From: Woeseiaceae bacterium
GTDB taxonomy: Bacteria > Pseudomonadota > Gammaproteobacteria > Steroidobacterales > Woeseiaceae
Assembly: GCA_030066655.1 (NCBI GenBank)
Contig: JASJBE010000053.1
Span: 1 to 34,772, forward strand
Direction of reading: 5' to 3'
DNA: 34,772 bases
Each line of letters begins with the position of its first letter. Position 1 is the first letter of the stretch. The notes beneath the pieces were generated by a model. It was not told where the DNA came from. It did not search any database and saw nothing but the letters and a program-made list of their open reading frames with translations. This document shows positions 23,443-32,296 of this stretch, in pieces. The position numbers and the translations under genes are program-made.

Positions 23443-25833
23443 CTAGGCAGAGCTCGCAACCGCGACCGGCTCTTCCACTCTTGGCGTTGGCTTGACGAGG
23501 TAATGAGCCAGGGCCGGCAGCAGTGTCAGCGCGCCGAGCATGTTCCACAGGAACATGAACGTCAGCATCAGGCCCATGTCTGCCTGGAACTTGATCGGCG
23601 AGAAGATCCAGGTGCCGACGCCGATCGCCAGCGTGAAGCCGGTGAAGCCGACGGCCATGCCCGTCGTGCGCAAGGTTCTTACGTATGACTCGTACACATC
23701 GTGACCGCGCTTCAGGTACGTATTCATCTTGCTGTAGATGTAGATGCCGTAGTCGACGCCGATACCAACGCCCAGCGCGATGACCGGCAGCGTCGCCACT
23801 TTCACGCCGATACCAAGTAAGGCCATCAGCGCCTGGCCGAGCACCGACGTCAGCGCCAGTGGCACGATGATGCAAACCACCGCGCGCCAGGACCGGAACG
23901 TCACGAAGACGAGGAAGCTGACCACACCATAGACTAGCGCCAGCATGTGGTACTGCGCGGCGCTGATGACGACATTGGTCGCCGACTCGATGCCGGAGTT
24001 GCCGGCGGCGAGGACGAAGCTGACCTGGTCGCTATTGTACTGTGCACCGAAGGCTTCGGCGTCGCGAGTGACGGCCTCGAGCGTCTCAGCCTTGTGGTCG
24101 TCGAGGAAGATCAGCACCGGCACCATGCTGCAGTCGGTGTTGATCAGGTTGCTCGGTACGTGCTGCAGCGAGTTGTTCAGGATGTAGCGGTTGCGGCTCA
24201 GGGCATGCCACTTCGGGTTGCCCTCATTCATCGCCATCGTGACTCGCTTCGAGATATTGATCAGCGAGATGACCGACTGAACGCCGGGCGTGTTGCTCAT
24301 GACCGACTGGAAACGGTCGATCGCGGCAACGGTCTCGTAGTCACCGCAAGCCTGCGGCTGCGTTTCGACCATGACGACGAAGACGTCGGTGCTGGTCGAG
24401 AAGTTCTCGGTCAAAAAGGCGTTGTCGAGGTTGTAGCGCGAGTCGGGTCGCAGTTCCGGCGCGCCGGGGTCGAGGTCGCCGATCTTCAGGTTCTGGCCAC
24501 CGATCAGGCCGACGCCGAACAGGACGATGCCAACGATGATCGTCGCCGGCGCGTAGGGTTTCTTCGCGAACTGGGCGATAAACGGCGCCAGGCGAGCCGG
24601 TGCGGACTCCCTCTTCCTAATGTAATTCATGCAGGAATCGGTCAGGCCCGTGTAGGACAGCAGTACCGGCATCAGCAGCAGGTTCGTGAAGATCAGTACC
24701 GCGACGCCGATACTCGCCGTCATGGCGAGTTCCTGGATGACCGGGATCTCGATGACCATCAGCGTCAGGAAGCCGATGCCGTCACTGATCAGCGCAATGA
24801 AACCGGCGACATACAGCGCCCGGAATGCGCGGCGCGCCGACCAGTAGGCGCCGATGCCGAAGAAGAAGCGGGCGGCGACGTTGTTGATGATCTGCACGCC
24901 GTGACTGATGCCGATGGCGAACACGAGAAACGGCACCAGCATCGAATAGGGATCGAGGCCGAAACCCAGCGCGCGCAGCAGGCCCAGCTGCCAGACAACG
25001 CCGACCGTCGAGCAGAATAGGGGTATCAGCGTAGCGTAGTAACAACGCGAGTAGAGCAGCAGCAGGACTTTGGTGATTACCCAGGCCGCGAGGAAGAACA
25101 GCGCGACCTGCACCGCGCCCTCAATCAGGTCGCCGACGATCTTGGCGAATCCCGTGACCCTGATCTTGATCGTGTCCGTCTCATACTTGTCGCGGACGAG
25201 CTGCTCGACGCTGTTCGAGAAGTCGCGGTAGTCCAGCCGCTCGCCGGTCTCCGGGTTGGTGTCGGTCAGCGGCGCGATGATCGTCGCCGACTTGAAGTTG
25301 TTGGCGACCAGGCGCCCGACCTGGCCTGAGCGCAGTACGTTGATCCGCAGTTGCTCGAGCGACTCCGGCGAGCCGTCATAGGAATTGGGAATCACGGCGC
25401 CGCCGCGGAAGCCCTCTTCGGTGACCTCGCTCCAGCGGATGTTGGGCGTCCAGATCGACTGCAGGCCCGCGCGATCGACGCCGGGTATGTAGAACACCTC
25501 GTCGTTGATCTGCTGCAGCGCCGCCTGGAAGTCCGCATCGAAGATATCGCCTTCCTTCGCCTGGACGATGATGCGTATCGAGTTGCCGAGGCTCGCGAGG
25601 TCCGCCCGGTTCCTGAGGTAGTTCTGGATGTACGGGTGCGAGGTCGGGATCATCTTCTCGAAGCTCGCGTCGGGCTTCAGCTGGGCCGCGTGGTAGCCGA
25701 AGAACAGCGTCAGAAGCGAGAACAGGACGATGACGATGACGCGGTTCTCGAACAGCAATCGTTCCGCCAGCGGCGCCTTGGCCCCATCCAGGCCCGTTAC
25801 GTCGGAGTGGGGGTCTTTATGCTCAATAGTCAT
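23443..25833 (-). CDS. RND-superfamily exporter, MMPL type
   Basis: About 796 residues, with the two-fold plan of MMPL/HpnN-type exporters: one helix near residue 35-52 (VIVIVLFSLLTLFFGYHAAQ), a periplasmic loop of about 170 residues, five helices at about 230-400, a second single helix near 430, a second loop, and five helices at about 625-785. The loops carry MIPTSHPYIQNYLRN and PELRPDSRYNLDNAFL, typical of this subfamily. It should use proton flow to move hydrophobic molecules from the inner membrane. The ATG at 25833 (GGAGGG upstream) overlaps the YCF48-like gene's TGA. It is the last gene in the four-gene DUF1302/DUF1329 module. Its length is below that of HAE-type pumps, and no MFP gene accompanies it. 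Confidence 0.9.
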   Translation of the reverse strand: MTIEHKDPHSDVTGLDGAKAPLAERLLFENRVIVIVLFSLLTLFFGYHAAQLKPDASFEKMIPTSHPYIQNYLRNRADLASLGNSIRIIVQAKEGDIFDADFQAALQQINDEVFYIPGVDRAGLQSIWTPNIRWSEVTEEGFRGGAVIPNSYDGSPESLEQLRINVLRSGQVGRLVANNFKSATIIAPLTDTNPETGERLDYRDFSNSVEQLVRDKYETDTIKIRVTGFAKIVGDLIEGAVQVALFFLAAWVITKVLLLLYSRCYYATLIPLFCSTVGVVWQLGLLRALGFGLDPYSMLVPFLVFAIGISHGVQIINNVAARFFFGIGAYWSARRAFRALYVAGFIALISDGIGFLTLMVIEIPVIQELAMTASIGVAVLIFTNLLLMPVLLSYTGLTDSCMNYIRKRESAPARLAPFIAQFAKKPYAPATIIVGIVLFGVGLIGGQNLKIGDLDPGAPELRPDSRYNLDNAFLTENFSTSTDVFVVMVETQPQACGDYETVAAIDRFQSVMSNTPGVQSVISLINISKRVTMAMNEGNPKWHALSRNRYILNNSLQHVPSNLINTDCSMVPVLIFLDDHKAETLEAVTRDAEAFGAQYNSDQVSFVLAAGNSGIESATNVVISAAQYHMLALVYGVVSFLVFVTFRSWRAVVCIIVPLALTSVLGQALMALLGIGVKVATLPVIALGVGIGVDYGIYIYSKMNTYLKRGHDVYESYVRTLRTTGMAVGFTGFTLAIGVGTWIFSPIKFQADMGLMLTFMFLWNMLGALTLLPALAHYLVKPTPRVEEPVAVASSA

Positions 25834-27017
25834 CACTGACCCTCCGTGTTGTCGGCTGCCGTATCGATGACGGCGATTCCGCCGAAGCCGGCCAACAGGA
25901 TTCGGCCGTCCGATGCGAGATCGACGTCGCTATAGACCAGGCCGCCATCTGTCGGTATTTCGCGAAACGTTACGCCATTGTCGTCACTGAACAGGACAGC
26001 GCCAGCCGCACCCGCCAGAACGACCGTTCCGTCGTCGGTTGCCATACCGGACATCAGCGTGCGCTGGTCATTCGTCTGCACCGGTACCCAGCTCGCGCCT
26101 TCGTCCGTCGAACGGAATACGTTGCCACGCAGCCCGAAGATCAGCAGGCTGCCGTCGCCGGCCGAGACGGCATCGAAGAAGGATCCGGCATACACGTAGT
26201 CGACGCGCTCCCAGCTATCGCCGTCGTCGGTCGACCGCAGCAACGTGCCGGCCTCACCCGCGACGAGCAGCGTGCCGGCGGAGGAGCGAGTGATGCCGTA
26301 CAGGTGATACTTGTCGGGGTTGTCGAGACGATTGCTCTCCATCTTCCAGGTCTGACCGCCGTCGACCGTGTGCAGGAAGACGCCGTACGCACCCAGCGCG
26401 AAGCCTTCACTGTCGTCGGCGAACCAGACGTTCAAGAGCGGCGACGTCATGCCTTCGTCGATGGCTGCCGTCGCCTCCTCGAGGGCAAACATCGTGTCGT
26501 CCAGTGCCCACTCCAGGTCCTCACGATTTTCTGCTGTTGCGTTTTCCAGCTCCGCGCGCTGCGCTTCGGCTTTTTCCTCGAGTTCGCTGACGGACAAGCG
26601 AGCAACATCGGAGCCGGTCAGCTTGACCTCCCACGTAGCACCGTTGTCGGAGGAGTGCAGCAGGAAGCCGTCATGAGCGGTCGCCCAGGCCTCGCCGGAA
26701 CCGCCGAAGGCCACCGACGTGATCGTCAGAGAGATTGGAACATCAGCCTGTGTCCAGGACTGACCGCCGTCGTCCGAATAAAGGATGTGTCCACTCTCTC
26801 CGGCCACAAGAAGCCGCTCGCCACTGCGAGCGAAGTCGAGTAACAGGCTCTGTTCGGCGAGCTCCGACTGCAACGACGGCAGCATGGCGAACTCGGTCGG
26901 CTCGCTAAGACCGGTGCTGATCCAACCCAGTGCGACGACAAGAACCGCCGCATGGATTGCGGCGGTTCCTGTAGGCGCGAGCCTGTTCTTATTGCGGGCA
27001 GCTCTTGTGCGCCTCAT
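25833..27017 (-). CDS. YCF48/BNR-repeat exported protein
   Basis: A 394-residue beta-propeller-like protein related to YCF48/HCF136 and BNR-repeat proteins. It starts with a basic N-region and a hydrophobic stretch (AAIHAAVLVVALGWISTGLS), a signal peptide or anchor. BNR/Asp-box-type repeats follow: ILYSDDGGQSWTQ, LLHSSDNGATWEV, FLHTVDGGQTWKM, LLRSTDDGDSWER, VFRSTDEGASWVP and VLFSDDNGVTF. Residues about 138-190 interrupt the propeller with a Glu/Ala-rich helical insert (ELEEKAEAQRAELENA). Such proteins are regularly encoded between DUF1329 and MMPL genes in proteobacteria, so it is probably a periplasmic partner of the exporter rather than a photosystem factor. Confidence 0.88.
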   Translation of the reverse strand: MRRTRAARNKNRLAPTGTAAIHAAVLVVALGWISTGLSEPTEFAMLPSLQSELAEQSLLLDFARSGERLLVAGESGHILYSDDGGQSWTQADVPISLTITSVAFGGSGEAWATAHDGFLLHSSDNGATWEVKLTGSDVARLSVSELEEKAEAQRAELENATAENREDLEWALDDTMFALEEATAAIDEGMTSPLLNVWFADDSEGFALGAYGVFLHTVDGGQTWKMESNRLDNPDKYHLYGITRSSAGTLLVAGEAGTLLRSTDDGDSWERVDYVYAGSFFDAVSAGDGSLLIFGLRGNVFRSTDEGASWVPVQTNDQRTLMSGMATDDGTVVLAGAAGAVLFSDDNGVTFREIPTDGGLVYSDVDLASDGRILLAGFGGIAVIDTAADNTEGQ

Positions 27018-27041
27018 CTAATCTCCCCCCGATGTCTCTCC

Positions 27042-28397
27042 TTAGCGAACCCCGGAACGCCGCAGTGCGGCCGGCGTGTATTCGCGTTCGGACACCTTGT
27101 AGTCCCAGTTATACTGATACCCCCGGATCTCATTGTCGAGACCAATCGGCAGATAGCGACCGGAAATCAGGTCGTGGGAGACTTCTACTGCATACCACGG
27201 CACGCTGACCTGGTAGTGCAGGACGTTGTGCGCTTCCTTGACTCGCCACAGCTCACCGCGGCCGTCGTACAGGTCAGCAGCGCTGATCTGCCACGTGTCC
27301 TCGTCGACGTAGAACGTCCGCCGCGCATAGATGTGGCGCGCGCCTTCCTTCAGCGTGGCTTCAACGACCCAGACCCGATGCAGCTCATACCGCAGGTATT
27401 CCGGATTCATGTGGCCCTTCAGAAGGATGTCTTTGTACTTGAGGTTCTTGTTGCGGAGCTTGAAGGCGTTGTACGGAATATAGAGTTCCTGCTTGCCGAT
27501 GAGCTTCCAGTCGTAGCGATCGGGTGCGCCGTTGTAGAGGTCGAGATCGTCAGCGGTACGCAGCCCGTCAGAGGCCGTTCCCGGCCCGTCGTAGGCGACG
27601 TCCGGCGCGCGACGAACGCGACGCTGGCCGGCGTTGTAGACCCAGGCTGCACGAGGCTCGATCACCTGGTTGATGTTCTCGTGGACCAGCAGCACGTTGC
27701 CTTCGAGGCGTGCCGGCGCCTTGATCGACTGCTTGTAGTAGAACAGCCGGTTTTCGGGCGCGCCGTCGAGGTAGTTGGCGAAGGTCAGCTGGTCATCGAA
27801 GACGACCGGGCTGAATGCGCCGTTAGCCTGCATCGGGATCTGCGTGTAGGTGCGCCTGACACTGCCGCCACGGAAACGCAGCACGTGGTTCCAGATGACC
27901 TCGATGCCGGATTTCGGGAACGGGAAGGGCAGGTAGGAGTCGACATTTGCGAGTCCGTTGCCACCGTCCGTGGTCGTTGCCGTCAATGCGTCCTGCTTGT
28001 ATTGCTCGTACAGTTCTTCCGGATAAAGGGCCGTGCGATGCGTCGTGTAGACCGGCATGCGGAACGTGTCGGGATAGCGCTTCAACAGCGCGATCTGCCC
28101 TGGTGAGAGATTGTCCGCGTACTGCTCGTAGTTCTGAGCCGTAATCGTGAACAGCGGTTGCTCGTCCGGGAACGGATTGACGAGCGGTTCGCCATCGACG
28201 TAGCCGGCGGGGGCTTCCTTCATGCCGCCGGTCCACGCCGGAATCGTTCCGGCCGCGTTTCCAGCGCGCTCGGCGCCAATCGGCGTGAATTCGTCGCCGC
28301 CGAGGCTCGCCGCCTGTTCAGGCGTGATCTCGGCGAAAGCGCCTTGAGCGAGTAGTCCAATCGCAGCCAGGAATGTGGTTCTCGTGATGGTTCTCAT
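27042..28397 (-). CDS. DUF1329 family exported protein
   Basis: A 451-residue protein of the DUF1329 family. The signal peptide (MRTITRTTFLAAIGLLAQGAFA) is followed by the family's usual beginning ITPEQAASLGGDEFTPIGAERAGN and the conserved TIPAWTGG. Later landmarks are YPDTFRMPVYTTHRTA, LPFPFPKSGIEVIWNHVLRFRG, and the C-terminal HDLISGRYLPIGLDNE. DUF1329 proteins are periplasmic, related in shape to LolA/LolB-like lipid carriers, and nearly always paired with DUF1302 barrels, as here (24 bp downstream of the DUF1302 gene). The probable job is to carry a hydrophobic molecule between the exporter and the outer-membrane barrel. Confidence 0.93.
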   Translation of the reverse strand: MRTITRTTFLAAIGLLAQGAFAEITPEQAASLGGDEFTPIGAERAGNAAGTIPAWTGGMKEAPAGYVDGEPLVNPFPDEQPLFTITAQNYEQYADNLSPGQIALLKRYPDTFRMPVYTTHRTALYPEELYEQYKQDALTATTTDGGNGLANVDSYLPFPFPKSGIEVIWNHVLRFRGGSVRRTYTQIPMQANGAFSPVVFDDQLTFANYLDGAPENRLFYYKQSIKAPARLEGNVLLVHENINQVIEPRAAWVYNAGQRRVRRAPDVAYDGPGTASDGLRTADDLDLYNGAPDRYDWKLIGKQELYIPYNAFKLRNKNLKYKDILLKGHMNPEYLRYELHRVWVVEATLKEGARHIYARRTFYVDEDTWQISAADLYDGRGELWRVKEAHNVLHYQVSVPWYAVEVSHDLISGRYLPIGLDNEIRGYQYNWDYKVSEREYTPAALRRSGVR

Positions 28398-28421
28398 GAT
28401 TAATTGCTCCTGGTGTTCGAT

Positions 28422-30323
28422 TCAGAAATTGACCGAGAATGACAGTGACAGGAAGTCACGATCCTCGATCGTGTTGTAGTCGCCTCCCGAGAAGGCCGTG
28501 TAGGCCAATGACCCGACGTACCGGTTCAGGTATTCGCCGGTCAGGCTCACCGTCACAGCTTTCGCGCCCTCGTTGAAGTTCGTGTTCGGCGATACACCGT
28601 CCACGTCATGTGACCACGCGATGGCGGGCGTCAGGTTGATGCCGGCAAACGCGTTGTTGTACTCGAGGCCGGCGCGAACGCGATATCCCCAGGACGAGTC
28701 CGTCACGTAGCCGTCGTTGTTGCAGTTCACGGGGTTCGTGTTCGGGACGATCGCAGGTACTAGGTCCTCGAGTGGCGGCGGCGGGACGAAGCCTTCGCAC
28801 GTCAGGTTGGCGGGCAGACCGGGCAGCGGCGGGATGCCGAGCGCCGACAGCGGAATCGGTTCGAAAGCGCCCATGCCGTAGATCGTGTTTCGGCCGTAAC
28901 GCTGTACCGACTGGTCTGGCAGGCTGCCGACCCAGTTGCCGCCGATCTCGGCAGCGAACGACAGGCGGTTGGCACCCATGACCTGCTCGAAGAAGCGGAT
29001 GAAGGTGACCTGAGCCTGCGTGAACGGCAGTTCGTCGTAGCCTGATACCGGGTTACCGAAACCGGCGCCGAGCACGATCGGCGTGACCGTTGACCACGGT
29101 GCGTAAGCCAGCGCGGCCTGCAGGATCTCGGTGGCGTTGATCTGTACCGGGTAATCCGGCCGATAGCTGACTTCACCGGAAACCGCGAAGCCCGCGAGGT
29201 TCGTCGCGAAACTTACGCCGAACAGTTCGATGTCTTCCGGGAACTCGGCGAAGTACTGCGGGTTGCCACCTAGCGGATTGCCCGGAATAAACGGTGCGTC
29301 CGGCGGGCCGCCGCGGATCGGGTTCGTTGACGTGAAGCCGCCGAGGTATGGCGTGCGGCTGTGATAGTTCATGTAGTAGATGCCGAATTCGGAGCCGGCG
29401 AGTTTCTCCGCGAAGTAGCGGATGCCGATGCCGTACTGACCGTCGTCGTCGGGCTCGATGTCGGGCAACCGGGTGACGAACAAGCCGCCGAGCATGTTGA
29501 CCTGGTCGCTGACCGCGTTAGACACGGTAACGACGTTACAGCCTGTGGCACCGACGTCATTCGTCGAGAAGTATGTGCCGCAGCCATCGATGACGGTCTT
29601 TTCCCATTCGTACTGGTAGAAGAGGTCTATGTTCAGCGCGTCGGTAACGCCGGCGGAAACCGTCAGCATGCCAACCGGCAGCAGGCCTTCCTTGATCTCG
29701 GCGCCCGGGCGACGGAACGCGGAGACGTCGATCGGGTTGATCGTGTTGATGCCGTTCTGGATGAAGGTGCTCTCACCCCAGCTGGCGACCTGGCGACCGA
29801 GTCTCAAGTCGATCGGCGCCTCCTTCTCGCCGACGTAGAACGTGTTGTAGATGAAGGCGTCGAGAAGCTCGATGCCGGAGGCCTTCGCAAAGTCGTCGAA
29901 GCCGCTGTCATCCAGCGTCTCGTTCGGCGTGTACAAATTGGCCGAGTTGCCGTGCGGGCGTTTGCCGTTCTCCAGCTCCTCGTCGTACCAGTACTTGGCG
30001 CGCAGGAAAATCCCGAAGTCGCCGTTGCGAAGTTCGAGGTCGTGTACGCCTTTCAGGATCAGCGAGTAGATGTCGCCGTCTTTGTAGTTGAGGTCGCCGT
30101 CGTCGGCGGTGCCGGTGGATGCCGTACCGAAGGAGGGCGCGTTGCCCGGCGTGACCAGTCGCGGCTCTATTTCCGACATGCGCCAGTTCGCGCCTATCGA
30201 GATCTGCGAATTGAAGCTGCCTTCAAAGTCGCCCCATTCAAACTCGGCTGCCGTTGCAGGAAAGCTGAGCGCACCTGCGGCAAGCAGCAGCCCAAGGGAT
30301 GCGCTTCTTAGTTGCCCGTTCAT
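28422..30323 (-). CDS. DUF1302 family outer-membrane beta-barrel protein
   Basis: A 633-residue outer-membrane protein of the DUF1302 family. The signal peptide (LGLLLAAGALSFPATAA) is followed by FEWGDFEGSFNSQISIGANWRM, the typical first strand. Further family features are LRLGRQVASWGESTFIQNGINTINPIDVSAFRRPG and the many alternating strands ending FLSLSFSVNF with a C-terminal Phe, the outer-membrane assembly signal. It heads an operon with DUF1329, YCF48-like and MMPL genes at 24-bp spacings. GGGGG precedes the ATG. The barrel is the likely surface exit or entry point for the hydrophobic cargo of the module. Confidence 0.93.
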   Translation of the reverse strand: MNGQLRSASLGLLLAAGALSFPATAAEFEWGDFEGSFNSQISIGANWRMSEIEPRLVTPGNAPSFGTASTGTADDGDLNYKDGDIYSLILKGVHDLELRNGDFGIFLRAKYWYDEELENGKRPHGNSANLYTPNETLDDSGFDDFAKASGIELLDAFIYNTFYVGEKEAPIDLRLGRQVASWGESTFIQNGINTINPIDVSAFRRPGAEIKEGLLPVGMLTVSAGVTDALNIDLFYQYEWEKTVIDGCGTYFSTNDVGATGCNVVTVSNAVSDQVNMLGGLFVTRLPDIEPDDDGQYGIGIRYFAEKLAGSEFGIYYMNYHSRTPYLGGFTSTNPIRGGPPDAPFIPGNPLGGNPQYFAEFPEDIELFGVSFATNLAGFAVSGEVSYRPDYPVQINATEILQAALAYAPWSTVTPIVLGAGFGNPVSGYDELPFTQAQVTFIRFFEQVMGANRLSFAAEIGGNWVGSLPDQSVQRYGRNTIYGMGAFEPIPLSALGIPPLPGLPANLTCEGFVPPPPLEDLVPAIVPNTNPVNCNNDGYVTDSSWGYRVRAGLEYNNAFAGINLTPAIAWSHDVDGVSPNTNFNEGAKAVTVSLTGEYLNRYVGSLAYTAFSGGDYNTIEDRDFLSLSFSVNF

Positions 30324-30417
30324 TTTTAACCCCCGAAATAGGTGTGTTCGTGTTGTTAAGCGTCAGTGCGCGGTCAACCGGAAACCCGGCCAGAACACGC
30401 ACTGCCGTAGTTCCCCT

Positions 30418-30441
30418 ATTCGCTCATATTGGGGGGCGAAT
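30418..30441. promoter_or_regulatory. Inverted repeat upstream of the DUF1302 operon
   Basis: ATTCGC (30418-30423) and GCGAAT (30436-30441) flank a 12-nt spacer containing TCATATTGGGGG. It lies about 95 bp upstream of the DUF1302 ATG in the 177-bp gap after the patatin gene. It may be an operator for the envelope operon; short arms make this tentative. Confidence 0.3.
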
Positions 30442-30500
30442 TGTCATTGGGATAAACCGAGAGACGGCCTCGGTTTACTGCTGAAGCTTGATGTCGGGTG

Positions 30501-31976
30501 TTAGCTCGCCCGGCGGGTGATGTCGCTGGCGACCTGCAGCAGGCTGTCATCCATCTCGTTCAGGATGTGGTTCAGCTTGCGGCCGATCTTCGTCTGCACA
30601 CGAATCTGCTCGATTTTCGGCCACGCGGCGCGCTCGCCCATTTCCATAAGGTCGATGACCTCGTCAAGCGATCGGTGCGCCAGCAGTTTCAGCGGGTTGA
30701 ACAGGCGCCGGTCGGGCAGGATGTTGATGTCGCCGACATAGTCCTGGTTGATGATGCCGAGCGCGAAGTTCGCGACGCGGCTGGCCCTGGCGCTCAGAGA
30801 CAGCGGTTTTTCGACCAGGGAAACGCCGGCGTTGATCCACTCCCGCGCCGTTGCTCGCGCGACCGACTTCACCGTGTGCATGACGGTCTTCTTCTCGCCG
30901 TCTGCATGCGTCATGAACGGGAAGATGTGCGGGTTGACCTGGCTGACGATGAAGTGATTGACGCCGTAGACGCGTGCCAGCCGCTTCGCCGGCAGGTCAT
31001 CGCTAATCGAGCCGTCCACCCATTTGCGCGACGCCAGGTAGGCCTGACGCTCGCCGCGGTCGTTCTTCGCGCACAGCGTGACAGCCGGGAAGAAGCCCGG
31101 GATTGCCGCAGACGCCATGACGGCCTCGCGGACGAAGACGTTCGGTGTCGTATACGCATTCAGCAGGCGCGACGTCTGGTGCTTCTCGGCGGCGGCGATC
31201 GAGACATTCAGGTGACGCCCACTACGTTCCAGCGACTCGAGAAAAGTCAGGTCGGGTATCAGCCGTTCGAGGACTTCCTTGACTTCCTCGGTACTGGCGA
31301 CTTCCGGCGCAAATTCCAGCAGCCGCCCGAGGATTCCCTGGTCGCGTTCGATCTCGTGAACCAGGTTCTCGGGCTCGAAGATGTTCTCCAGTTCGTCATC
31401 GCCGTGTGTGCTGACCAACGCACCGACGATCGCGCCGCCACTGCTGCCGGACAGGATCGACGGCAGCAGCCTCTCCTGCGCCAGCGCCTTGACGACGCCC
31501 ATGTGGAAATACAGCAACGATCCGGCGCCGCTCATCATCAACGCCGAGCAGCCGTAGCAGTGCTGGGCGCGACGGAAGAAGTCCAGTCGTGTCTCTAACG
31601 GGATATCGTTCGCGGCGTCGCTCGCGAGCATGTCGAGCGACCTGACGACCTCGTCGACATAGGCCACGATCAGCTTCTTGGTGCCGAACTGGGCTTTGCC
31701 GAACAACCTCGCATGACCCATGCCATCGATGTTGCCGTGCAGACCTTCGTTCAGTGAGAACAGCAGGCCCTCGCAGTCGCCGCGGCGGCGCTGGCGCTGC
31801 AGCCGGTTTAAGCGGGTGCGAATCGAGCCGTAGTCAAAGTACTTGGATACGTCCGTTTGCTTCCACTTTTCCGTACCCGTTGCCTTGTCATGGGCAATGG
31901 CGGCCTTCTTCCATTCGGCATAACTTTCGGCGGCAGCCATCTCCGCCTCGAGGCGTTTTTTCAACGAGAAAAGCAT
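30501..31976 (-). CDS. Patatin-like phospholipase / triacylglycerol lipase with DUF3336 domain
   Basis: A 491-residue cytoplasmic or membrane-associated lipid hydrolase. The N-terminal 150 residues are the DUF3336 domain (YAEWKKAAIAHDKATGTEKWKQ, DYGSIRTRLNRLQRQRRRGD), which also precedes the patatin domain in the yeast Tgl3/4/5 and plant SDP1 triacylglycerol lipases. The patatin part shows the oxyanion-region SGAGSLLYFHMGVVKAL, the lipase elbow GSSGG with nucleophile Ser179, and catalytic Asp321 in KWVDGSISDDLP. The expected activity is hydrolysis of neutral storage lipids or phospholipids, matching the WS/DGAT enzyme encoded 9 kb away. It is alone upstream of the DUF1302 operon and divergent from panB. 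Confidence 0.92.
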   Translation of the reverse strand: MLFSLKKRLEAEMAAAESYAEWKKAAIAHDKATGTEKWKQTDVSKYFDYGSIRTRLNRLQRQRRRGDCEGLLFSLNEGLHGNIDGMGHARLFGKAQFGTKKLIVAYVDEVVRSLDMLASDAANDIPLETRLDFFRRAQHCYGCSALMMSGAGSLLYFHMGVVKALAQERLLPSILSGSSGGAIVGALVSTHGDDELENIFEPENLVHEIERDQGILGRLLEFAPEVASTEEVKEVLERLIPDLTFLESLERSGRHLNVSIAAAEKHQTSRLLNAYTTPNVFVREAVMASAAIPGFFPAVTLCAKNDRGERQAYLASRKWVDGSISDDLPAKRLARVYGVNHFIVSQVNPHIFPFMTHADGEKKTVMHTVKSVARATAREWINAGVSLVEKPLSLSARASRVANFALGIINQDYVGDINILPDRRLFNPLKLLAHRSLDEVIDLMEMGERAAWPKIEQIRVQTKIGRKLNHILNEMDDSLLQVASDITRRAS

Positions 31977-32292
31977 ATAAATTCAGTCGTTTAACCTAGG
32001 CTAGAAAGCGTACACCTGTACGCGTCGTAGCGCGAGCCGTATTCACCGCAATTTGTCTAATGAGCTTATTGAATATCCAAAATACTGGTGCCCGCGGCCG
32101 CGCAGCGCGATACTAGGGCAGCTGTCAATCGGGGCGCGCTAACCGCATAAGCCTTTGCGATTGATGGATTTCGGACTTGATCCAACGAGGACAGGTACCA
32201 GTGAAAATTAGACCGTATGACTACGGCCGTTTCGGGCCGCTCCAACCTTATGCCTTGATCAGACCTCTCAACATAATGTGGGGGTTGCGGGC
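31977..32292. other. Divergent gap between patatin lipase and panB, 316 bp
   Basis: The right third holds a candidate 31-codon ORF (32201-32296). The left two thirds carry an AT-richer stretch (about 32040-32090) that may hold promoters for both directions. No firm hexamers, riboswitch or terminator could be assigned. Confidence 0.45.
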
Positions 32293-32296
32293 ATGA
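32201..32296 (+). CDS. Possible 31-residue leader ORF coupled to panB
   Basis: A GTG at 32201 with GAGGACAGG just upstream opens a frame of 31 codons starting MKIRPYDYGRFG, rich in Pro, Tyr, Leu and Arg. Its TGA (32294-32296) overlaps the panB ATG (32293-32295). The good ribosome binding site and the ATGA overlap suggest translation coupled to panB. No homology is recognised; it could equally be chance open frame in a leader. Confidence 0.35.
   Translation: MKIRPYDYGRFGPLQPYALIRPLNIMWGLRA

Noticed and set aside
23947-25020. 357-codon open frame antisense to the MMPL exporter
   Set aside because: Shadow of a well-supported transporter gene; the Asp/Arg/Gln-rich sequence has no recognisable domain.
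26952-28106. 384-codon open frame antisense to the DUF1329 and YCF48-like genes
   Set aside because: It crosses two real genes and their junction; composition is that of a shadow frame.
30498-31598. 366-codon open frame antisense to the patatin lipase
   Set aside because: Shadow frame; the sense frame contains GSSGG, the Asp of DGS and a DUF3336 domain.
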